NCBI GenBank assembly: GCA_031279715.1
Contig: JAITHY010000100.1
Span: 1-5,221 of the forward strand
Reading direction: 5' to 3'
Length of the DNA: 5,221 nucleotides
Source: Verrucomicrobiales bacterium
GTDB lineage: Bacteria > Verrucomicrobiota > Verrucomicrobiia > Methylacidiphilales > JAAUTS01
The translations under genes and the position numbers were made by a program. The notes below the pieces were generated by a model that had not been told where the DNA came from, did no database searches, and saw only the letters and a list, made by a program, of their open reading frames with translations. Positions 1 to 4,018 of this stretch are shown here, piece after piece. Each line of letters begins with the position of its first letter. Position 1 is the stretch's first letter.

Positions 1-6
1 GTAATG

Positions 7-30
7 GTTTGAGCAAGTCGTTGCTCAAAC
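7..30 (-). terminator. Stem-loop just downstream of the metallophosphoesterase gene; possible terminator or 3' mRNA hairpin
   Basis: GTTTGAGCAA (7-16), a 4-base loop (17-20) and TTGCTCAAAC (21-30) form a perfect 10-bp inverted repeat. It lies 7 bp beyond the stop codon of the minus-strand gene that ends at 38, where a terminator would be expected. On the minus strand the bases after the stem read CATTAC, so no T tract is visible before the window ends. An intrinsic terminator is therefore not proven. It could instead be an mRNA-stabilising 3' hairpin, or serve a gene entering from the left. Confidence 0.4.
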
Positions 31-37
31 GTCGCAT

Positions 38-826
38 CTAGCCATTCACGGTTGCGTGCCGTTGCTCTTTTGGGACGGAAGAGGTCGCGGGCGCAATGTC
101 AATGGCGTATTTCTTCAACTCCAGCGCACCGTCAGCGTGCTCAACGATGGCGGTGCAACTTTCCACCCAGTCGCCCGTGTTATAATAGTGCACGCTGCCA
201 ATGAGGTGCGACGCGGCGCGGTGGATGTGACCGCAAAGAACCGATCTGACCTGATGGTCAGCGGCGTAATGCGCGACAGCCTCCTCGAACTTGCTGATGA
301 AGCTGACCACGTTCTTCACCTCGTTTTTCACATAGGCACTGAGCGACCAGTATTGATAGCCAAGCAGCCTGCGGAAAAAATTCACCGGCCCGTTCAGTTC
401 AAGCAACAATTTGTAACCAAGATCGCCAACGTGCGCGAGCCAGCCGAGATTTTGCACCACCGTGTCGAGTTCGTGCCCGTGCATGACGAGGATTTTCTCA
501 CCAGACGCGGTCTCGTGGAGCGCTTGTTTTTGAATGGTGATGTCACCAAACTGACCAAGGAAGCTGTCAATAAACTCATCGTGGTTGCCGGGGATGTAGA
601 CAAGGCGCGTGCCTTTGCGCGCTTTGCGGAGGAGTTTCTGGATGACATCGTTGTGTTCCTGCGGCCAGTAAATGCCGTGTCGGAGCGCCCAAATGTCAAC
701 AATATCGCCGACGAGGTAGAGAGTCTCGAATTCATGGTTTTTGAGAAAATTCAGGATGGCGTTGGCCTTGCAGCCGCGGGAGCCGAGGTGCAAGTCGGAA
801 ATCCAGGCGGTGCGGTAATAATTCAT
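38..826 (-). CDS. UDP-2,3-diacylglucosamine diphosphatase-like metallophosphoesterase (LpxH/LpxH2 type)
   Basis: This 262-residue calcineurin-like phosphoesterase shows the full set of metal-binding motifs in order: D-x-H (D11, H13 in ISDLHLG), GD (D41 in GDIVD), GNHDE (N81, H82), a histidine in VMHGHE (H116) and GHIH (H200, H202). Length and spacing match LpxH-type enzymes, which cleave UDP-2,3-diacylglucosamine to lipid X and UMP in lipid A synthesis at the inner membrane face. The third motif is GNHDE, not the GNRDF of E. coli LpxH, so an LpxH2-like or other substrate is possible. The start at 826 is chosen because it puts the D-x-H motif near the N terminus as in the family. The open frame continues to 988, but that start would overlap the divergent gpmA. 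No Shine-Dalgarno sequence is seen. The fold is near certain; the substrate is inferred. Confidence 0.88.
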   Translation of the reverse strand: MNYYRTAWISDLHLGSRGCKANAILNFLKNHEFETLYLVGDIVDIWALRHGIYWPQEHNDVIQKLLRKARKGTRLVYIPGNHDEFIDSFLGQFGDITIQKQALHETASGEKILVMHGHELDTVVQNLGWLAHVGDLGYKLLLELNGPVNFFRRLLGYQYWSLSAYVKNEVKNVVSFISKFEEAVAHYAADHQVRSVLCGHIHRAASHLIGSVHYYNTGDWVESCTAIVEHADGALELKKYAIDIAPATSSVPKEQRHATVNG

Positions 827-968
827 CGTGACCAACAGGCTGGCCGCTGACAGTGACGATTGGATGGCGGACGGGTGACTTTTTGCCGAAGCTTGGGCAA
901 GCGAGAGGAAATTCCGCCGACACTTTCCGCTTCCTTTCACGTGGAAACCGGCTAACATCGGCGGTGCT
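827..968. promoter_or_regulatory. Divergent intergenic region between the metallophosphoesterase and gpmA, with a palindromic operator candidate
   Basis: These 142 bp separate two divergent start codons and must hold both promoters. No convincing -35/-10 pair stands out on either strand. The clearest structure is an 18-bp palindrome at 883-900, TTGCCGAAGCTTGGGCAA. Its outer arms TTGCC/GGCAA and its core AAGCTT share one centre, and only the pair 888/895 is mismatched. The even-length two-fold symmetry looks like a dimeric regulator site more than a hairpin. The region also carries one copy of the CGCTGAC heptamer at 845-851. Confidence 0.4.
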
Positions 969-1718
969 ATGTACAAACTTGTTCTCATTCGCCATGGCGA
1001 AAGTGTATGGAATCAGGAAAACCGGTTTACCGGCTGGACTGATGTTGACCTGTCGGAAAAAGGTGTCGCCGAAGGCAAAAAAGCGGGCCTGCAACTCAAA
1101 AAAGACGGCTTCGTATTTGACCTCGCCTACGTGTCCGTCCTCAAACGCGCCATCAAAACGCTCAATTATGTCCTCGACGGAATGGACTTGCTGTGGATTC
1201 CCGTCAAAAAAAACTGGCGCTTGAATGAGCGGCATTACGGCGCGTTGCAAGGCCTGAACAAATCCGAGACCGCCGCCAGGCACGGCGAGGAACAAGTCAA
1301 AATCTGGCGCCGCGCCTATGACATCGCCCCGCCGCCGCTCACCGCTGACGATGAGCGCTTTCCCGGCAAAGATCCACGCTACCAAAGCCTGCCGCCCTCT
1401 GAATTGCCGTTGACCGAATGCCTCAAAGACACCGTCGCCCGCTTCCTCCCGTTCTGGCACGAGGAACTCGCCCCCGCCATCAAATCCGGACAACGCGTCA
1501 TCGTCGCCGCCCACGGCAACAGTTTGCGCGCCTTGGTCAAGTATCTCGACAACATCAGCGACGCCGGCATCCTTGAACTGAACATCCCGACCGGCATGCC
1601 GCTGGTGTACGAACTGGACGAAAACCTGCGCCCCCTCAAACACTACTACGTTGGCGATCCGGAAGAAGTGGCGAAGGCCATGGCCGCCGTCGCCGCGCAG
1701 GGGCGGGCGAAAAAATAA
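969..1718 (+). CDS. gpmA: 2,3-bisphosphoglycerate-dependent phosphoglycerate mutase
   Basis: This 249-residue protein interconverts 2- and 3-phosphoglycerate in cytosolic glycolysis and gluconeogenesis, using a phosphohistidine intermediate. It is close to E. coli GpmA (250 residues) over its whole length. The visible active-site residues are the phosphorylated H9 in RHGES, R60 in SVLKRA, E87 in LNERHYG and H182 in AAHGNS. The family stretches [36 protein letters not shown] and [13 protein letters not shown] are intact. A small oddity is AYVSVLKRA where AYTSVLKRA is usual. The ATG at 969 gives the standard N terminus ([12 protein letters not shown]); only a weak GGCGGTG lies before it. hisN follows after 6 bp, so the two are probably co-transcribed. 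One CGCTGAC copy lies at 1343-1349. Confidence 0.97.
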   Translation: MYKLVLIRHGESVWNQENRFTGWTDVDLSEKGVAEGKKAGLQLKKDGFVFDLAYVSVLKRAIKTLNYVLDGMDLLWIPVKKNWRLNERHYGALQGLNKSETAARHGEEQVKIWRRAYDIAPPPLTADDERFPGKDPRYQSLPPSELPLTECLKDTVARFLPFWHEELAPAIKSGQRVIVAAHGNSLRALVKYLDNISDAGILELNIPTGMPLVYELDENLRPLKHYYVGDPEEVAKAMAAVAAQGRAKK

Positions 1719-1723
1719 GCCCG
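1704..1723 (+). other. Small intercistronic hairpin candidate at the gpmA-hisN junction
   Basis: CGGGC (1704-1708) and GCCCG (1719-1723) can pair around a 10-base A-rich loop that holds the gpmA stop codon (1716-1718). A further G-U pair (1703/1724) is possible. The stem ends one base before the hisN GTG, so it could influence hisN initiation by coupling it to translation of gpmA. A 5-bp stem is short and may be chance. Confidence 0.22.
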
Positions 1724-1724
1724 T

Positions 1725-2498
1725 GTGAACGCCGAATACCAAGCGTTTGCCGAAAAACTCGGACGGCTGGCCGGCGAGGTCATCCGTCCGCTGTTTTTTA
1801 ATCCGGCGCTGACGGTGGAGTTGAAAGCGGACGACAGCCCCGTTACCGTTGCTGACCGTGAGGTGGAAAAACTCATCCGCGCCGAAATCAACCGCTGCCA
1901 TCCGTCGCACGGCATCATTGCCGAGGAATTTGGCAATGATCGCCCTGACGCGGAATTTGTCTGGGTCATCGACCCAATTGATGGCACGGTTTCCTTTACC
2001 GCCGGTTGCCCTCTCTTTGGCACGCTCATCGGGTTGCTGCACCAAGGCCGCCCTGTGCTGGGCCTCATTTATCAACCTATCATTGACCAACTGTGCATCG
2101 GCGATAACACGCTGACACTCCTCAACGGCAATCCCGTCCGCGCGCGTGACACCGCGACACTGTCAGCCGCCACCCTTCTCACCACCGACCTTGCCAACAT
2201 CGAACGCCACCAAAACCACGCCCACTTTGAGCAACTTCGCCGTCGCGCCCGCCTCACCCGCACCTGGGGCGACTGCTACGGTTATTTGCTGGTGGCGGCA
2301 GGCTTGGCCGATGTGATGATGGACCCCATTATGAACCCATGGGATTTGCTGCCCCTCATCCCCATCATCCGCGGCGCCGGCGCCATTATCAGCGCCTGGG
2401 ATGGCGGCGACCCGCTGACCGCCACCTCATCCATTGCCGCCGCGCCCAAACTACACGCCGAAGTCATCGCCATCTTGAACCAGTCGGCAATGGCGTAA
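1725..2498 (+). CDS. hisN: Histidinol-phosphatase, inositol-monophosphatase family (HisN type)
   Basis: This 257-residue protein belongs to the lithium-sensitive, Mg2+-dependent IMPase superfamily. Visible motifs are SPVTVADRE (D44), AEEFG (E67), WVIDPIDGT (D83, D86, T88) and NPWDLLPLIPIIRGAGA (D207), which together supply the metal-binding residues. The stretch FTAGCPLFGTLIGL after DPIDGT and the motif WGDCYGYLLVAAG (181-193) are characteristic of the HisN subfamily more than of inositol monophosphatases or CysQ. The expected reaction is histidinol phosphate to histidinol in cytosolic histidine synthesis. It starts at a GTG 6 bp after the gpmA stop, with no good Shine-Dalgarno sequence, so translational coupling is likely. 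It carries three CGCTGAC copies (1807, 2110, 2413), all in the coding sense. No other his gene is in view, so the specificity rests on motifs alone. Confidence 0.87.
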   Translation: MNAEYQAFAEKLGRLAGEVIRPLFFNPALTVELKADDSPVTVADREVEKLIRAEINRCHPSHGIIAEEFGNDRPDAEFVWVIDPIDGTVSFTAGCPLFGTLIGLLHQGRPVLGLIYQPIIDQLCIGDNTLTLLNGNPVRARDTATLSAATLLTTDLANIERHQNHAHFEQLRRRARLTRTWGDCYGYLLVAAGLADVMMDPIMNPWDLLPLIPIIRGAGAIISAWDGGDPLTATSSIAAAPKLHAEVIAILNQSAMA

Positions 2499-2570
2499 AA
2501 AACAGTTGATGCCGGCAATCCATTCTCAGGGCAAAATTTGTCTCGGCCCAAACCAGGCGGCGCGCCATTT
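2499..2570. other. Convergent intergenic gap without a recognisable terminator
   Basis: hisN and the rrf2-type gene end facing each other across 72 bp. Only small self-complementary elements are visible: TGCCGGCA near 2510, GGCGCGCC near 2559 followed by a T-rich stretch, and GGGC/GCCC arms 13 bases apart at 2529-2549. None makes a convincing stem-loop with a T tract for either direction. Termination may be Rho-dependent, or a weak structure may have been missed by eye. Confidence 0.5.
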
Positions 2571-3029
2571 TTATATTTGATATTCCAAATAATCGGCGTC
2601 GCGATGCAAATTTTCCTCTCGGTCCAGCAAATCTTGAAATGTGGTTTTGTCCAGAATGCTGGCGGTGCTGTCGCGGACTTGTTGCATAACGGTGCGCAGC
2701 ACGCAGGCCCGTTCGCTGGGGCAATCCTTGCAGGGAGCGTAGGCGGTTTGGCTGACGCAGGGCACCCAGGCGATTGGGCCGTCCACCAAGCGCACAACTG
2801 AGCTGAGGGTGACGGTGTCGGGATGTCGCTCCATGGCGTAGCCACCGCTTTTGCCGAGCTTGCTTTGGATGAGTCCGCCGTTGCGCAGGTCGACGAGGAT
2901 GGCTTCCAGAAATTTTCGTGGAATGGCCTCGTGCCTGGCAATTTCATGAGTGCTGACCAAGGAGCCGTTGCGGTGTCTGGCCAGATGAAGAATGGCTCGA
3001 ATACTGTACTTGGCGCGCATGGAAAGCAT
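2571..3029 (-). CDS. Rrf2-family transcriptional regulator with four clustered cysteines
   Basis: This 152-residue protein has the usual Rrf2 length and layout. The N-terminal MLSMRAKYSIRAILHLA helix leads into a winged helix-turn-helix (about residues 25-65) with the recognition segment IPRKFLEAILVDLRNGGL and the wing GKSGGY. A long dimerisation helix follows, containing the family-typical VRDSTASILDKTT. The ligand loop holds C91, C100, C103 and C109 (spacing x8, x2, x5). IscR binds [2Fe-2S] through C92, C98 and C104, so this could be an iron-sulfur or redox sensor of different geometry. ATG 3029 is preferred to ATG 3020 because the family usually starts MLS-x-x-AKY. It lies 30 bp after the LysR gene on the same strand, probably in one transcript. 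It is the only gene here without a CGCTGAC copy. Target genes and cofactor are unknown. Confidence 0.93.
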   Translation of the reverse strand: MLSMRAKYSIRAILHLARHRNGSLVSTHEIARHEAIPRKFLEAILVDLRNGGLIQSKLGKSGGYAMERHPDTVTLSSVVRLVDGPIAWVPCVSQTAYAPCKDCPSERACVLRTVMQQVRDSTASILDKTTFQDLLDREENLHRDADYLEYQI

Positions 3030-3037
3030 CGGGGAAG

Positions 3038-3043
3038 ATTATC
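3038..3043 (-). promoter_or_regulatory. Possible -10 element (GATAAT) immediately upstream of the rrf2-type gene
   Basis: On the minus strand GATAAT (one base from TATAAT) ends 8 bp before the ATG at 3029. A start site at the usual distance would fall almost on the ATG and give a leaderless or near-leaderless mRNA. The best -35-like hexamer upstream, TTGAAC, is only 14 bp away, which is too short for a standard promoter. The call is therefore weak. Confidence 0.2.
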
Positions 3044-3059
3044 GGTTAGTCCGGGGGGT

Positions 3060-3944
3060 TCAAGCCTTATTCGGCTTGGACGCGAGACCGGTTAGGATTT
3101 TTTTCAACACATCCAAGCACGGGTGCTCACCGTCAGCGGGTTCGACGAGGCAGTATTGCATGAATAACTTGGGGACTTTCAGCGGTCTAAATGCCGTGCC
3201 TTGGCCGCAGTAGTGGGCGAGATTTTCATTGAGGAAAGTCACACCGAAACCAGCCGCGACCATGTTCACCGCCAGGATGCGACTCTCCGCTTCCTCAATG
3301 ATATTCGGGAAAAAGCCGGCCTGTTCGCAGCCGCTGATGATGTTGCGGTGCAGGCTGGGGTTGACTTGATAGGGGAACAGGATGAACTTTTCGTCCGCCA
3401 GCGCGGACAGTGAGATTGCTTTTCGCACTGTCAGCGGGTGATTGTCGGGCAGGACGACGCCCATCGCTTCCGTCGCAATCGGCGTGCCGCCGGCGCCGGA
3501 GACAATCGCCGCGTCCAGCCGTCGCAATGTCACTTCGCGCGACAATTGCTCGGAGTGCCCCTGTTTTAACTGCACGCTGACATGGGGCAGTTTTTCCCGC
3601 AGACTCCGCAGCAGCGACGGCAAAAAACTCGCCATTGCCGACTCGGTGTAACCCAACGCCAGCGTGCCGCGCTGACCGTCAGCGGCCTCGCGCGTCTCCC
3701 GGACCAGCACGGTGACATCGGTCAACAGCCCCGACACGCGCCCGCGCAAAAAACGCCCGGCGTGGGTCAGCGTCACGCTGCGTTTGTCACGGCGGAACAG
3801 CGGCTTGCCGATGGTTTCCTCCAGTTGTTGAATCTGACGTGACAAGGCCGGCTGCGTCAAATGCAATTCCTCCGCCGCGCGGTGGAAATTCAGATGGTCA
3901 GCGAGCGCCTGAAACGATTTCAACAACCTCAACTCAACATTCAT
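3060..3944 (-). CDS. LysR-family transcriptional regulator
   Basis: This 294-residue protein has the standard LTTR length and architecture. The N-terminal winged helix-turn-helix (residues 1-60) shows LLKSFQALADHLNFHRAAEEL, then LTQPALSRQIQQLEE as the recognition helix, GKPLFRR and LTHAG. A linker helix follows (about 62-90), then a two-lobed effector-binding domain (about 92-294) beginning GTLALGYTE and including the LDAAIV strand and MVAAGFGVTFLNE. The gene is divergent from leuC across 62-74 bp, the classic position for an LTTR controlling its neighbour, and is followed after 30 bp by the Rrf2-type gene. The effector cannot be read from the sequence; control of leucine biosynthesis is inferred from position only. 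It contains seven copies of the GTCAGCG/CGCTGAC heptamer, the most of any gene here. No Shine-Dalgarno sequence precedes ATG 3944. Confidence 0.95.
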   Translation of the reverse strand: MNVELRLLKSFQALADHLNFHRAAEELHLTQPALSRQIQQLEETIGKPLFRRDKRSVTLTHAGRFLRGRVSGLLTDVTVLVRETREAADGQRGTLALGYTESAMASFLPSLLRSLREKLPHVSVQLKQGHSEQLSREVTLRRLDAAIVSGAGGTPIATEAMGVVLPDNHPLTVRKAISLSALADEKFILFPYQVNPSLHRNIISGCEQAGFFPNIIEEAESRILAVNMVAAGFGVTFLNENLAHYCGQGTAFRPLKVPKLFMQYCLVEPADGEHPCLDVLKKILTGLASKPNKA

Positions 3945-3963
3945 TGATGCGGTTAGTTTATCA
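3945..3963. promoter_or_regulatory. Candidate LysR-type binding site (T-N11-A dyad)
   Basis: TGAT (3945-3948), 11 bases, then ATCA (3960-3963) form an inverted repeat with the T-N11-A core typical of LTTR recognition sites. It lies between the LysR gene and leuC, directly against the LysR start codon and centred about 65 bp before leuC ATG 4019. That position would suit repression of the LysR gene itself and possible activation of leuC. The arms are only 4 bp and the region is AT-rich, so chance is a real alternative. Confidence 0.38.
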
Positions 3964-3983
3964 CGAAATAAAAAAATACTACT

Positions 3984-3989
3984 TCTAAT
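3984..3989 (+). promoter_or_regulatory. leuC: Possible -10 element of the leuC promoter
   Basis: TCTAAT matches TATAAT at five of six positions. It would place the transcript start near 3996, about 23 bases before leuC ATG 4019. There is no good -35 hexamer at 16-18 bp (the bases are TCACGA at 17 bp), as expected for a promoter that needs an activator. On this reading the T-N11-A dyad is centred about 42 bp upstream of the start site. Confidence 0.25.
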
Positions 3990-4018
3990 GTATCGCCAAA
4001 TCCGTCATGATCAGCGGC

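Noticed and set aside
181..186. TATAAT on the plus strand, possible promoter
   Set aside because: It lies inside the minus-strand metallophosphoesterase gene, has no -35 match at 17 bp and drives no plausible gene.
56..850. A 264-codon open frame on the plus strand opposite the metallophosphoesterase
   Set aside because: It is antisense to a gene with a full catalytic motif set, and its translation shows no recognisable domain.
827..988. Longer N terminus for the metallophosphoesterase, starting at 988
   Set aside because: The extra 54 residues look non-homologous, would overlap the divergent gpmA start and would push the D-x-H motif far from the N terminus.
1206..1213. Run of eight A bases inside gpmA, possible slippage site
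   Set aside because: The reading frame continues intact with the expected protein sequence on both sides, so there is no sign of a frameshift or programmed slippage.
732..2090. A 452-codon open frame on the minus strand across gpmA and the start of hisN
   Set aside because: It runs antisense through two well-supported genes and the intergenic region, resembles no known family, and is the kind of shadow frame produced by GC-rich codon use.
3976..3993. ATAC-N10-GTAT dyad as a CatM/BenM-like LysR site
   Set aside because: The known consensus has a 7-base spacer; here it is 10, so the T-N11-A geometry fails. The nearby TTTAT-N6-ATAAA dyad (3957-3972) fails for the same reason.
4007..4018. Upstream in-frame ATG for leuC
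   Set aside because: It adds MISG before the usual MGKTLFEK start and has no better ribosome-binding sequence. It cannot be excluded, but 4019 fits the family better.
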